48,189 bases of DNA from Solirubrobacterales bacterium (GCA_026392255.1 JAPLCJ010000007.1:1-48189); one strand, 5' to 3'; positions 33,765-42,114 are shown, numbered from the stretch's first letter. Numbers and translations: made by a program. Notes: generated by a model from the letters alone, not told the origin.

Positions 33765-34790
33765 CTATGCCGAAGCAAGCTGGTCTACGACAGCTTTGGC
33801 GGCACCGGAATCAATGGCCGCTTCTGCTGCATGTATGCATGCTGCGAAGTCCTGACCGTCGCCCGCGGCGAGGATCGCGGCGGCAGCGTTTACAACGGCT
33901 AGGTCCCTGGCCGGACCGAGCTCACCGGTCAGAATCGCCAGCGTTATTTGAGCGTTCTCAGCAGGGTCACCCCCGGCCACATCATCAGGCTCAGCTATTG
34001 CAATGCCGTAATCCTGAGGGTCTAGCGTCCAACGGGTGATCTTGCCCTCGCGAACCTCCACCACAGCAGTGGCAGCCGAGGTGCTGATCTCATCAAGCCC
34101 ATCGTGGCTGGAGACCACCAGGGCACGCGCGGCCCTAAGTTCGGCAAGAGCACCTGCAACAACTTCAACTGCCGTGGGGTCACTGACGCCAATGACTTGG
34201 CGCTCTGCCCCCGCAGGGTTGGTCAGAGGCCCAAGCAAATTGAAGGCGGTCCGTGTTCCTAGCGCCTTGCGGACCGGAACCACGTGCTTAGTGGCAGCAT
34301 GGTGAGCAGGGGCAAACATAAAGCCAAACCCAATCGAGTCAATGTCTGATGCGATCTGCCCTGGGGAACGGTCGATCGGAATCCCCAACGCCTCAAGAAG
34401 GTCGGCGGACCCGGAGAGGCCTGTCGCGGAGCGGTTCCCATGCTTGGCAATACCGACGCCAGCGCCAGCAGCGATAAAGGCTGCCGTCGTGGAGACATTG
34501 AATGTCCTGCGCCCACCACCAGTTCCGGCAGTGTCAACAAGATCACCGCGGGTTGGCCTAACCGGGGTTGCAAGTGACCGCATCGCTGCCGCAAGGCCGG
34601 CAAGCTCAGACGCGGTTTCTCCCTTAGCTCTGAGGGCGATCAGAAAACCCGCTGTCAAAACATGCGAGACGCGGCCTTCCATGATCTCGAGCAACACTGC
34701 TTGAGCAGTCGCAGCGGCGAGATCTTCGCCGGAGCAGAGGGCGTCCACCGCGTCAATCGCTACTTGATTGGGGGCTGGTTCGTCACTCAT
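33765..34790 (-). CDS. trpD: Anthranilate phosphoribosyltransferase
   Basis: Adds phosphoribosyl from PRPP to anthranilate. 341 residues; PRPP-binding DTAGTGGGRRTFNVST, KHGNRSATGLSGSADLLEALG, FAPAHHAATKHVVPVRKALGTRTAFNLLGPLTNPA and SSHDGLDEIS are the family motifs in order. The frame extends upstream into trpG, but the ATG at 34790 overlaps the trpG stop as ATGA, the usual arrangement in this operon. Confidence 0.96.
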   Translation of the reverse strand: MSDEPAPNQVAIDAVDALCSGEDLAAATAQAVLLEIMEGRVSHVLTAGFLIALRAKGETASELAGLAAAMRSLATPVRPTRGDLVDTAGTGGGRRTFNVSTTAAFIAAGAGVGIAKHGNRSATGLSGSADLLEALGIPIDRSPGQIASDIDSIGFGFMFAPAHHAATKHVVPVRKALGTRTAFNLLGPLTNPAGAERQVIGVSDPTAVEVVAGALAELRAARALVVSSHDGLDEISTSAATAVVEVREGKITRWTLDPQDYGIAIAEPDDVAGGDPAENAQITLAILTGELGPARDLAVVNAAAAILAAGDGQDFAACIHAAEAAIDSGAAKAVVDQLASA

Positions 34791-35368
34791 TGAACGGGAG
34801 CATCGCTGCTGGCGAGGAAGTTCGCAACCATTGCGTGGCCGCACTCAGTCAGAATCGACTCAGGATGGAACTGCACCCCTTCCGCCGGCAGGGTTGGGTG
34901 CCTCAGCCCCATGACAACTCCCTCAGCGCTTTGGGAGACCACATCGAACTCGCCCGTCGATCCGGATTCAACGACGAGCGAGTGGTACCGGCCCACCGTC
35001 AGCGGTGAGGGGAGTCCAAGGTAGACGCCCTTTCCGTCGTGTTCAATCACACCGGTCTTGCCATGCACGGGCTCACCCGTAATGACGTTGCCACCAAAGG
35101 CCTGCGCCATGGCCTGATGCCCAAGACAGACGCCAAGTGTTGGAATGCCCGCCTCGGGGAAAGCCCGGACACAGTCCAGTGTGATTCCAGCCTCATTTGG
35201 AGTACACGGCCCCGGCGACACAACCAGACGGTCATAACCCCGCGCGACCAGCTCCGCGGCTTCAGCCTTGTCATTGCGGACAACATCAACCTCGGCACCT
35301 AGTTCGCCCAAGTATTGGACAAGGTTCCACGTGAAGGAGTCGTAATTATCGAGAACAAGAACGCGCAT
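34787..35368 (-). CDS. trpG: Anthranilate synthase glutamine amidotransferase subunit
   Basis: Releases ammonia from glutamine for TrpE. 193-residue class I amidotransferase: LDNYDSFTWNLVQYL at the N-terminus, oxyanion-strand SPGPCTPNEAG, nucleophile Cys81 in GVCLGHQAMAQAFGG, and His/Glu of the triad in VQFHPESIL. It may also serve 4-amino-4-deoxychorismate synthase, as such PabA/TrpG proteins often do. Starts 5 bp after trpE; stop overlaps trpD (ATGA). Confidence 0.96.
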   Translation of the reverse strand: MRVLVLDNYDSFTWNLVQYLGELGAEVDVVRNDKAEAAELVARGYDRLVVSPGPCTPNEAGITLDCVRAFPEAGIPTLGVCLGHQAMAQAFGGNVITGEPVHGKTGVIEHDGKGVYLGLPSPLTVGRYHSLVVESGSTGEFDVVSQSAEGVVMGLRHPTLPAEGVQFHPESILTECGHAMVANFLASSDAPVQ

Positions 35369-35373
35369 CAGGT

Positions 35374-36834
35374 CTATGCCCAGTCGGGCCTGGTCGACGC
35401 CATCTCAACCGCACGCATGACGGCCTTGGCCTTATTGACAGATTCGATCAGCTCGTTCTCTGGGAGAGCGTCCGCCACCGTGCCGCCACCAGCCTGAATA
35501 TGAGCCTTGCCGTCCTTGACTACCACGGTTCGAATGTGGATACAGACGTCGAGATCTCCGGTGTATGAAAGCCACCCAATTGCGCCGCCATAGCCACCGC
35601 GCTTAACCGTCTCAATCTCATCGATGATCTCCATCGCACGAACCTTTGGCGCCCCCGAGAGTGTTCCCGCTGGAAGAACAGCGCGCAGCGCATCAATTGC
35701 TGACACGTCATCCCTCAGCTCGCCCACCACTGAGCTGACGATGTGCATAACGTGCGAGTACATCTCGACCGTCATTAGCTCTTCAACTTCAACACTTCCG
35801 TACTTGGACACGCGGCCTAGATCGTTGCGCCCGAGGTCAACGAGCATGACGTGCTCCGCGCGCTCTTTCTCATCAGACAGCAGCTCGTCGGAGAGTCGCT
35901 GGTCCTCTTCTGGAGTGTCGCCTCGCGGTCGGGTGCCAGCAATCGGCTTCGTGGAGACACGGCTACCGGTCACGGTGAGAAGCGGCTCTGGACTAGCCCC
36001 CGCTACCTCGAAGTCCCCGAAGTCAAGAAAGTACATGTAGGGACTGGGGTTGACCGCCCGAAGGCCTCGGTAGATGGCGAAGGCCGAGAGGTTGGTCTCA
36101 GCGCTCCACCTCTGTGAGGGAACCACCTGAAACGCGTCCCCCGCGCGGACGTAGTCGATGATGGTGGAAACACGGGCCTTGAACTCATCTGGTGTGGTGT
36201 TCGAGACAAACTCTGGAGCCTTGACTGGGTCGCCCGTGCTGGACGGAGGGACTGGGCCATCAAGCCGTTCGCGGATGCTCGTGATTGTTTCAACAGCCCG
36301 ATCCCACCCTGCTCCAGCGTCACCCTCGGCGGAGTGGATCAGCGAGAACACGATCAGCCGGTTCTGCAGGTGGTCAAAGACCACCATTGCGTCAGTCATC
36401 ATCAACGCTAGATCGGGAAGGCCAACCGGGTCGGGATTTGGATCGCCAAGTGGCTCCACCATCCTCACCAAGTCGTAGCCGAACATCCCGACTGCCCCTC
36501 CAGCAAACGGTGGCATGCCCTCTACTGGAGCAAGCTCACCGACCCCTGTCGCAGACGCAGCCAGATCGAACGGGTCTCCCTCGTCACCCAGCGACCAACG
36601 GATGACAGTCTTGGGCTGGTAGCCGATAAAGGAATAACGACCAACCCGCTGACCCTGTTCTGCTGACTCAAGCAGGAAGGATGGCTCATCACCTCGGAGC
36701 TTCAGATAAGCCGAGACCGGTGTTTCTGTGTCCTCGACGATGGAATGAACAACCGGTACGAGCCCGTATTGCGCTGCGAGGGCAATCGCCTCGTCGCGCG
36801 TTGGCGTCACCTCATTACTAATCCCCGAGGTCAT
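35374..36834 (-). CDS. trpE: Anthranilate synthase component I
   Basis: Makes anthranilate from chorismate. 486 residues with the N-terminal regulatory LLESAEQGQRVGRYSFIG segment (the LLES motif is part of the tryptophan feedback site), and the chorismate-binding domain: GDAFQVVPSQRW, PEPLL, PIAGTRPRGDTPEED, LVDLGRNDLGRV, PAGTLSGAPKVRAMEII and YGGAIGWLSYTGDLD. The ATG at 36834 is separated by one base from the hisIE stop (TGACATG). Probably feedback-inhibited by tryptophan, judged from the LLES motif; no leader peptide was found. Confidence 0.97.
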   Translation of the reverse strand: MTSGISNEVTPTRDEAIALAAQYGLVPVVHSIVEDTETPVSAYLKLRGDEPSFLLESAEQGQRVGRYSFIGYQPKTVIRWSLGDEGDPFDLAASATGVGELAPVEGMPPFAGGAVGMFGYDLVRMVEPLGDPNPDPVGLPDLALMMTDAMVVFDHLQNRLIVFSLIHSAEGDAGAGWDRAVETITSIRERLDGPVPPSSTGDPVKAPEFVSNTTPDEFKARVSTIIDYVRAGDAFQVVPSQRWSAETNLSAFAIYRGLRAVNPSPYMYFLDFGDFEVAGASPEPLLTVTGSRVSTKPIAGTRPRGDTPEEDQRLSDELLSDEKERAEHVMLVDLGRNDLGRVSKYGSVEVEELMTVEMYSHVMHIVSSVVGELRDDVSAIDALRAVLPAGTLSGAPKVRAMEIIDEIETVKRGGYGGAIGWLSYTGDLDVCIHIRTVVVKDGKAHIQAGGGTVADALPENELIESVNKAKAVMRAVEMASTRPDWA

Positions 36835-36835
36835 G

Positions 36836-37450
36836 TCAGGCACCCCGTCGCGAGGCGAGCACACGCGCAACATCAGCGAAATCTAGACCACGCGTCTTCA
36901 GAAGAACAAGCAGGTGGTAGAGCAGATCTGCCGCCTCCTCGGCGCAGCGCTCGTCAGTCTCATCGCGCACGGCGCGGACTACTTCCTCAGCCTCTTCCTC
37001 AACCTTCTCCCCGGCAAGCGTGGCGTTAGCAAGTAGCTTCGCGGTCCATGAGGACTCGGCATCACCAGAGAGCAGACGCTCAGCGATGGTCCGTGCGAGG
37101 CCAGGTAGAACTTCATGAATGGCTGGATTGTCAGGCTCACCGTCCTGAAAACAGGTTCGAGCACCCGTGTGGCACGCAGGACCAGCAGGGTCAACGAGCG
37201 CGACCAGAGTGTCGCCGTCGCAGTCGAGCCTCAGCTCGGCGACCGCGAGCGTATTTCCCGAGGTTGCACCCTTGTGCCAGATTTCCTTGCGGGAGCGACT
37301 CCAAAAGTGGAGATCGCCAGTGGACTGGGTCAAGTCGAAGGCGTCACGGTTCATCCATGCGACCATCAGGACCTCGCCGGTTGCCTGATCCTGAGCAACA
37401 CACGGCACCAATCCTTGGTCGTCAAAGCGGATGTCTTGCGCGTTGGCCAC
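36836..37450 (-). CDS. hisIE: Bifunctional phosphoribosyl-AMP cyclohydrolase / phosphoribosyl-ATP pyrophosphatase
   Basis: A HisI-HisE fusion carrying out steps 2 and 3 of histidine synthesis. The HisI part has VLMVAWMNRDAF, HFWSRSRKEIWHKGATSGNTL, the metal-binding LDCDGD and ACHTGARTCF; the HisE part starts near residue 110 with LPGLARTIAERL and has LAGEKVEEEAEEVVRAV and EEAADLLYHLLVLL. With the GTG at 37450 the protein is 204 residues and its start aligns with that of B. subtilis HisIE as I recall it; a GTG at 37474 and a TTG at 37540 are also in frame. TACGAT lies 10 bases before 37450. It precedes trpE by one base, linking histidine and tryptophan genes. Confidence 0.93.
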   Translation of the reverse strand: MANAQDIRFDDQGLVPCVAQDQATGEVLMVAWMNRDAFDLTQSTGDLHFWSRSRKEIWHKGATSGNTLAVAELRLDCDGDTLVALVDPAGPACHTGARTCFQDGEPDNPAIHEVLPGLARTIAERLLSGDAESSWTAKLLANATLAGEKVEEEAEEVVRAVRDETDERCAEEAADLLYHLLVLLKTRGLDFADVARVLASRRGA

Positions 37451-37520
37451 AGCCTGAGCGATCGTAGCCGCCACAGAGGGCCAAAGTCTTGCTCGGCATG
37501 CGCTGTGCGTCCGTCCGTTC

Positions 37521-37535
37521 CTCCCACGCGGGGAG
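37521..37535 (-). promoter_or_regulatory. Short hairpin between phytoene synthase and hisIE
   Basis: CTCCC (37521-37525) and GGGAG (37531-37535) can pair around a 5-base loop in the non-coding stretch upstream of hisIE. It has no U-run, so it is not an intrinsic terminator, and I see no T-box or leader-peptide features. It could be chance. Confidence 0.2.
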
Positions 37536-37548
37536 CACAACCCAGATC

Positions 37549-38475
37549 TCAGCTGATTTTTAGACCCGTGGCAACAGCCGTTAGGCGCTCTACAACCGAA
37601 AGACGCGCTGGGATGCTTACCGCGTCAAAGCCGTTGCGTTCAACGCGATCAAGGGTGCGTTGGTAGACCGCAGATGCGAGCGTAATACCGCGCCGAACCC
37701 TCGGGGAGACGGACTGAGCCGCATGTTCACCATCACGAAACAGTTTGCGTGCCCGAGCAACTTGCTGCTCAATGACATTCCGTAGCTCAGATGAGGCACC
37801 TCCTGAGATCGCGCCAAGGGCAGCGCAATCAACGCCGGCTTCGTCCAGTTCGTCTGCGGGGAGATAAACCCGACCGAGGTTGTAGTCCTCGGGAATGTCC
37901 CTGACGAAGTTGGTCAGCTGAAAGGCCAGCCCCAACCGCGCAAAGCTCTCATGTGCCTCGCTGGCACCCAACAGTGGGGCCATCAGCCGGCCAACCGTTC
38001 CTGCCGACCCGTTCATGTAGGAGAGCAAGTCCTGCCAGTCGGTGATCCTGACCGGGCCAACATCGCGTCGCATCGAATCGAGGTAGGCGCCGAGCTCATC
38101 GAGCGGTAGGTCGTGGCGGACGGCCGCGTCAACGAGTGCGTTGACAGGACCGATGGACGACTCCACCCCCTCTCTAGCCTGGGCTAGTTCGCTCGCAAGT
38201 CGATCAAGGCCGGCGAGCCGTTCACTTGCATCACTCAGGCGGGACGGACCGTCAACGATCTCATCAGCTGTCCGGACGAAACCGTAGACCGCCCTCACAG
38301 CGGGCCTCATCTCTTCCGGGAGCCTGCCTGTAGCGAGCCAAAAAGTGGGGTCATGCCGCCGCTGCATCCGGGCACATTCCGCATAGGCCCTGCGTAGACT
38401 GGCTGGCTCTTGGACCCGCCCGCGAGCGCTCACACTCTTTAACGAGCTGTCAGTCGATGTGCTCCCCTCCTGCAT
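37549..38475 (-). CDS. Squalene/phytoene synthase family protein
   Basis: A 308-residue head-to-head prenyl transferase. It has both aspartate-rich sites that bind the diphosphate through magnesium: DEIVD (about residues 73-77, after AVYGFVRTA) and the second site in NFVRDIPEDYNLGRVYLP. SMRRDVGP and YMNGSAGTVGRLMAPLL also fit. It would join two prenyl diphosphates to make phytoene, dehydrosqualene or presqualene diphosphate; no carotenoid desaturase or hopanoid gene is nearby to tell which. ATG at 38475 lies only 23 bp from the divergent ArsA-like start. Confidence 0.88.
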   Translation of the reverse strand: MQEGSTSTDSSLKSVSARGRVQEPASLRRAYAECARMQRRHDPTFWLATGRLPEEMRPAVRAVYGFVRTADEIVDGPSRLSDASERLAGLDRLASELAQAREGVESSIGPVNALVDAAVRHDLPLDELGAYLDSMRRDVGPVRITDWQDLLSYMNGSAGTVGRLMAPLLGASEAHESFARLGLAFQLTNFVRDIPEDYNLGRVYLPADELDEAGVDCAALGAISGGASSELRNVIEQQVARARKLFRDGEHAAQSVSPRVRRGITLASAVYQRTLDRVERNGFDAVSIPARLSVVERLTAVATGLKIS

Positions 38476-38482
38476 CAGGTGT

Positions 38483-38488
38483 CATAGT
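38483..38488 (+). promoter_or_regulatory. Two-way -10-like element (TCATAGT/ACTATGA)
   Basis: CATAGT on the plus strand lies 10 bases before the GTG at 38499; the reverse strand of the same bases reads ACTATGA, with TATGAC five bases before the ATG at 38475. One short AT-rich core thus sits between two divergent starts 23 bp apart, in reach of both. CATAGT is also the -10 hexamer of the lemA promoter. Confidence 0.35.
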
Positions 38489-38498
38489 CGCACACGAA

Positions 38499-39437
38499 GT
38501 GTTCAGCACAGAGAAAAGAGAACTGATTGTTGTAACCGGCAAGGGCGGAGTCGGGCGAACGACCATCTCCGCTGCCCTAGGAATCGCAACTGCCTCAGCA
38601 GGCTCAAGCACAGTCGTCTGCGAGGTATCCCAGCAGGGCGTCATCCCTGCTCTGCTAGGCGCGACGGCGAAGCCAGTTGATGGCGTGGTCAATGTCGGAC
38701 CGGGCCTCTCCGCGTCAAGTATTGACCCCGATGCCACTTTGAGAGACTGGATCCGCGGCCAGTTCGGCGGGACCATTGCCAAAACGCTTGGCTCAAGTAA
38801 GTCGTTCTCTCAGCTGATCGCCGCCGCCCCAGGTGCCGCCGAACTCCTCACCATCACTAAAGCCTGGGAGCTTGGGCCTGGAAGGGGGTTCGGAAAGTCC
38901 AGCGTTGACCATGACACCGTGATCCTGGACGCCCCTGCCTCAGGTCATGGAATCGCGATGCTTCGCTCTCCGCGGACATTTGCTGACATTGCCGCCGGAG
39001 GGCCAATCCGAAAGCAGGCCGAGAAGGTTTGGGACCTACTCCGTGACTCGACGCGCTGCGCCATTGTCGCCGTGACACTGCCGTCAGAGCTACCAGTAAC
39101 CGAGACCATTGAGCTCGACGGCTGGCTGCACGAGGTCCTTGGCCGCCAGCTCGATCTTGTTGTGGTTAATCGCTGTGAGCCTCATGCATTCACATCACGC
39201 GAGCTCGGCAGAATCGCTGCCTCCGTCACATCCGGCGAGCTGAAGCGGGCAGCTATCGATGTTGCCGAGGCGGCAGCTGACCGTCAAACCGAACAGGAGA
39301 GCCTGATTGGTCAGCTTCAGGATCAGATTGATGCACCGACTATCCGTCTTCCTGAACTCTCGGCTGGGCTGACCGGCCCTGAGGTAGTGAGCAAGCTAGC
39401 TGAGCTAGTAGCTACTGAGCTGGCCCCAGCTAGTTGA
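38499..39437 (+). CDS. ArsA/MinD-like P-loop ATPase
   Basis: A 312-residue soluble ATPase of the ArsA (anion-transporting/GET3-like) branch of SIMIBI proteins. The deviant Walker A is VTGKGGVGRTT (residues 12-22): the signature Lys15 is present but the usual P-loop Lys is Arg20. Walker B-like VILDAPASGHGIAML and the base-recognition VVVNRCEP follow. Actinobacteria usually have two adjacent ArsA-like genes (Rv3679/Rv3680 type); here only one is present. The GTG at 38499 is chosen over an ATG at 38457 that would overlap the divergent gene. Last 8 bases overlap the 3' end of era. Function in the cell unknown. Confidence 0.82.
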   Translation: MFSTEKRELIVVTGKGGVGRTTISAALGIATASAGSSTVVCEVSQQGVIPALLGATAKPVDGVVNVGPGLSASSIDPDATLRDWIRGQFGGTIAKTLGSSKSFSQLIAAAPGAAELLTITKAWELGPGRGFGKSSVDHDTVILDAPASGHGIAMLRSPRTFADIAAGGPIRKQAEKVWDLLRDSTRCAIVAVTLPSELPVTETIELDGWLHEVLGRQLDLVVVNRCEPHAFTSRELGRIAASVTSGELKRAAIDVAEAAADRQTEQESLIGQLQDQIDAPTIRLPELSAGLTGPEVVSKLAELVATELAPAS

Positions 39438-40323
39438 TTCCAAGCCGGTCGAGCAAGCGCTCGTCCCCGCGCCAGTCCTTACGGACTCGCACAGATAGCT
39501 CGAGGTGGCACCGATTACCGGTCAGGCTCTGGATTTCTTTCCGTGCAGCCGTTCCGACAGCCTTCACCATCCGGCCACCACGACCAACGATGATCCCCTT
39601 CTGTGATTCCGCCTCGACGAAGATCACAGCACGAACTGTTAGAAGCCCATCGCGCCTAGTCTGAATTTCTTCCACCTGAACCTCTACTGCGTGTGGAACT
39701 TCCTCACGGGTGCGGCGCAGAATCTGCTCGCGCACAAGTTCAGCGAACTCAACGTCTAGAGGCTGATCACTGCGCTCATCAATCGGGAAAAGGAACGGTC
39801 CCTCTGGCAGGTGAGCGGTCAGCTCAATAAGCAGCTGCTCGATCCCCGATCCCTTACGCGCGCTGATTGGAACGATCGAATCTGCAACGCCAAGTGCCTC
39901 GGTCGCAGTAAGGACCTCAAGCATCTGACTGTGCGAGACCTTGTCAACCTTGTTGACCGCAGCAATAACTGGGGCCTTGGCCTTTGCCAGGAGCGAGGCA
40001 ATAAAGCGATCCCCGGCACCCACGCCCTCAATACCGTTGATCACCAGGAGGACGACATCTGTGTCCCCAAGCTCCCGCTCGACTCGGCGTTGCATCCGTG
40101 TCGTCAGTTCGTCACGCGGGCGCTGAACGCCAGGCAGATCGGTGAGGATCAGCTGCCGCTCATCAGTCGTTACAACACCACGGATCGCACGGCGGGTTGT
40201 TTGTGGGCGATCCGAGACGATCGCCACCTTCTCACCGACTAGAAGGTTGGTGAGGGTGCTCTTGCCCGCATTGGGGCGACCGGCGAGGGCGACGAAGCCA
40301 CACTTAGTCACTTCTGCTCCCAT
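39430..40323 (-). CDS. era: GTPase Era
   Basis: GTPase for 16S rRNA maturation and 30S assembly. 297 residues: G1 GRPNAGKST (about 15-23), G3 DLPGVQRP, G4 NKVDKV, G5 ISARKGSG, then a C-terminal KH domain with IVGRGGRMVKAVG, which binds the 16S 3' end. The ATG at 40323 overlaps ybeY by 16 bases and has GGAG upstream; a GTG at 40311, overlapping as GTGA with GGGAG before it, is an equal candidate. Confidence 0.96.
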   Translation of the reverse strand: MGAEVTKCGFVALAGRPNAGKSTLTNLLVGEKVAIVSDRPQTTRRAIRGVVTTDERQLILTDLPGVQRPRDELTTRMQRRVERELGDTDVVLLVINGIEGVGAGDRFIASLLAKAKAPVIAAVNKVDKVSHSQMLEVLTATEALGVADSIVPISARKGSGIEQLLIELTAHLPEGPFLFPIDERSDQPLDVEFAELVREQILRRTREEVPHAVEVQVEEIQTRRDGLLTVRAVIFVEAESQKGIIVGRGGRMVKAVGTAARKEIQSLTGNRCHLELSVRVRKDWRGDERLLDRLGIN

Positions 40324-40703
40324 CGGAGTATCTCCGCTTCCAGCGCAAGCATCTCGCCATTGTCCGTTTCATGATCCATACCGACTAGGTGGAGGGCGCC
40401 ATGGACCGCTGCACGCTCTACAGACTCACACAGTGGCGGGCAAATGACGATATCGCCGAGCTCGCGTGGCCCAATTGAGTCTCCAGCACCATCCATCGGG
40501 AAGGACAGCACGTCGGTTGGTTTATCGAGATTGCGATGTTCAAGGTTGAGGACAGCAATGGCCGCCTCCTCGACAACATCGAGTGCAACATGCCCATCAT
40601 TAACCCCGGCTGATGAGAAGGCCAGCCGGAGCAGATGCTCTAGCCGCTCGGCGGTTGGAGCATCGCCAAGCAGCTCCAGGCCAGTCAGGTCAATGTCGAT
40701 CAA
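40308..40703 (-). CDS. ybeY: Endoribonuclease YbeY
   Basis: Zinc-dependent endoribonuclease for 16S rRNA 3' maturation and ribosome quality control. The metal motif is HGALHLVGMDHE (H-x3-H-x5-H) and the family LNLEHRNLDKPTDVLSFPMD segment precedes it; IVICPP is present. From the TTG at 40703 it has 131 residues; the TTG lies one base after the phoH stop (TGACTTG), matching the coupling seen elsewhere here. The frame is open further upstream inside phoH but without conserved sequence. Confidence 0.92.
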   Translation of the reverse strand: MIDIDLTGLELLGDAPTAERLEHLLRLAFSSAGVNDGHVALDVVEEAAIAVLNLEHRNLDKPTDVLSFPMDGAGDSIGPRELGDIVICPPLCESVERAAVHGALHLVGMDHETDNGEMLALEAEILRWEQK

Positions 40704-40704
40704 G

Positions 40705-41682
40705 TCAGGCGCCGCGGCTGTCGGCTGGTCGCAGCTTTGTTGCGGCGCGATTGGAATGCTCGCGATACGCGGTGACGATCTTCTGCACGAGCCTGTGACG
40801 GACCACATCCTGGTCAGCAAAGTGAACAAATGAGATGTCCTCAACGCCGTCAAGGACATCGTTGACGGTGACAAGGCCCGAAGGGTTTCCGCCGGGCAGG
40901 TCGATCTGTGTGATGTCCCCGGTCACAACAACCCGGGTTCCAAAGCCAATCCTTGTCAGGAACATCTTCATCTGCTCCGGCGTGGTGTTCTGCGCCTCAT
41001 CAAGAATCACAAAGCTGTCGTTCAGAGTCCGGCCGCGCATAAAGGCCAGTGGCGCTACTTCAATCACACCTCGCTCAATGTGCTTAAGGACCTGTTCGGC
41101 CCCGAGCATGTCGTGCAGAGCATCAAACAGAGGGCGCAGGTAGGGATCCACCTTGGCCATCAGGTCCCCGGGCAGGAAGCCGAGCCGCTCGCCGGCCTCA
41201 ACAGCTGGGCGAGTCAGGACGATCTTGTTGACCTCTCCCCTAGAAAGCGCGGCGGCTGCCATCGCTACAGCTAGATAAGTCTTGCCAGTACCTGCGGGGC
41301 CGATCCCAAAGGTCACCGTGTTGCGGCGGATAGCGTCCACGTACTCCTTCTGAGTTGGAGTCTTGGGGGCAACTTTGGTGCCGGCATGAGCCCAGACAAC
41401 GTCCTGAAGGATTGGCGGAGCACCTGTCTCCACCGACAGCGACGAAACAACAGCCCCAACGGTTGCAGGGTCAAGCGCATGGCCTCGTTCTGTCAGCGAA
41501 GCGAGCTCTCGGATCACGGCCGAGGTGCTCCGCACGGCAGCATCGTCACCCTCAAGCGTGAGGACATTGCCCCTCATCAGGATTGAACAGCTGGAACGGG
41601 CCTCTAGTGCCCTCAAAACGCGATCGCCCTCGCCGGCGATCTCAGTCGCCGCGGCGTTGTCAAGCTCTATCTGGCTACGCAC
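40705..41682 (-). CDS. phoH: PhoH-family ATPase
   Basis: A cytoplasmic ATPase of the PhoH/PhoL type with Walker A IGPAGTGKTYLAVAMA and Walker B FVILDEAQNTTPEQMKMFLTR; RPAVEAGERLGFLPGD, RGRTLNDSF and VTGDITQIDLP are family-specific. It normally precedes ybeY and era, as here, and is thought to act in RNA metabolism. The GTG at 41682 gives 325 residues starting with RSQIELDNAA and overlaps the yqeY stop by 8 bases; an ATG at 41706 is an alternative, and the frame stays open further into yqeY. Confidence 0.93.
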   Translation of the reverse strand: MRSQIELDNAAATEIAGEGDRVLRALEARSSCSILMRGNVLTLEGDDAAVRSTSAVIRELASLTERGHALDPATVGAVVSSLSVETGAPPILQDVVWAHAGTKVAPKTPTQKEYVDAIRRNTVTFGIGPAGTGKTYLAVAMAAAALSRGEVNKIVLTRPAVEAGERLGFLPGDLMAKVDPYLRPLFDALHDMLGAEQVLKHIERGVIEVAPLAFMRGRTLNDSFVILDEAQNTTPEQMKMFLTRIGFGTRVVVTGDITQIDLPGGNPSGLVTVNDVLDGVEDISFVHFADQDVVRHRLVQKIVTAYREHSNRAATKLRPADSRGA

Positions 41683-42106
41683 CCAGCGCCCCGCGCGCAG
41701 CTGCATTGACTCGCTTGCCGTCGGCGCGGCCACCGGCCTCTTCCATCGCGGCTCGCATGACCAGGCCAATGTCCGCTGGTCCGCTGGCGCCCGTGGAGGT
41801 GACGGCACGGGAAACAATCTCTTCAAGCTCAGCGTCAGATAGCTCGGCCGGAAGATAGGCGCTGATCATCTCGGCCTCTTCACGCTCAGGACCCGCAAGG
41901 TCGTCGCGGCCGGCTGCATCGAACTGATCGGCAGCCTCGATGCGGCGCTTACGCTCACGGCGCAGCACTGCGAGTGCATCGTCACTGCCTTCCTTCTGGT
42001 CCTTCTGAAGCTCTGAGAGCACAAGGCGGAGCGCACTAGCGCGCTGCTTCTCACCGGCCTTCATAGCGGTTGTGACGTCGGCCTGGAGGGTCTCGATGAT
42101 TGACAC
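41675..42106 (-). CDS. yqeY: GatB/YqeY domain protein
   Basis: A 143-residue all-helical protein of the YqeY family, related to the tRNA-binding tail of GatB. Signatures: SIIETLQADVTTAMKAGEK, ALRLVLSELQ, EEAEMISAYLPAELSDAELE, and the C-terminal ADGKRVNAAARGAL. A role with tRNA or amidotransferases is presumed, not proven. GTG at 42106 has no Shine-Dalgarno and TACCCT 8 bases upstream. It heads the yqeY-phoH-ybeY-era set. Confidence 0.92.
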   Translation of the reverse strand: MSIIETLQADVTTAMKAGEKQRASALRLVLSELQKDQKEGSDDALAVLRRERKRRIEAADQFDAAGRDDLAGPEREEAEMISAYLPAELSDAELEEIVSRAVTSTGASGPADIGLVMRAAMEEAGGRADGKRVNAAARGALGA

Positions 42107-42114
42107 TGGACTGA

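Noticed and set aside
37451-37548. Trp or His attenuator, leader peptide or T-box before hisIE-trpE
   Set aside because: No short frame with Trp or His codon runs, no T-box-like bulge, and only a weak 5-bp hairpin without a U-run.
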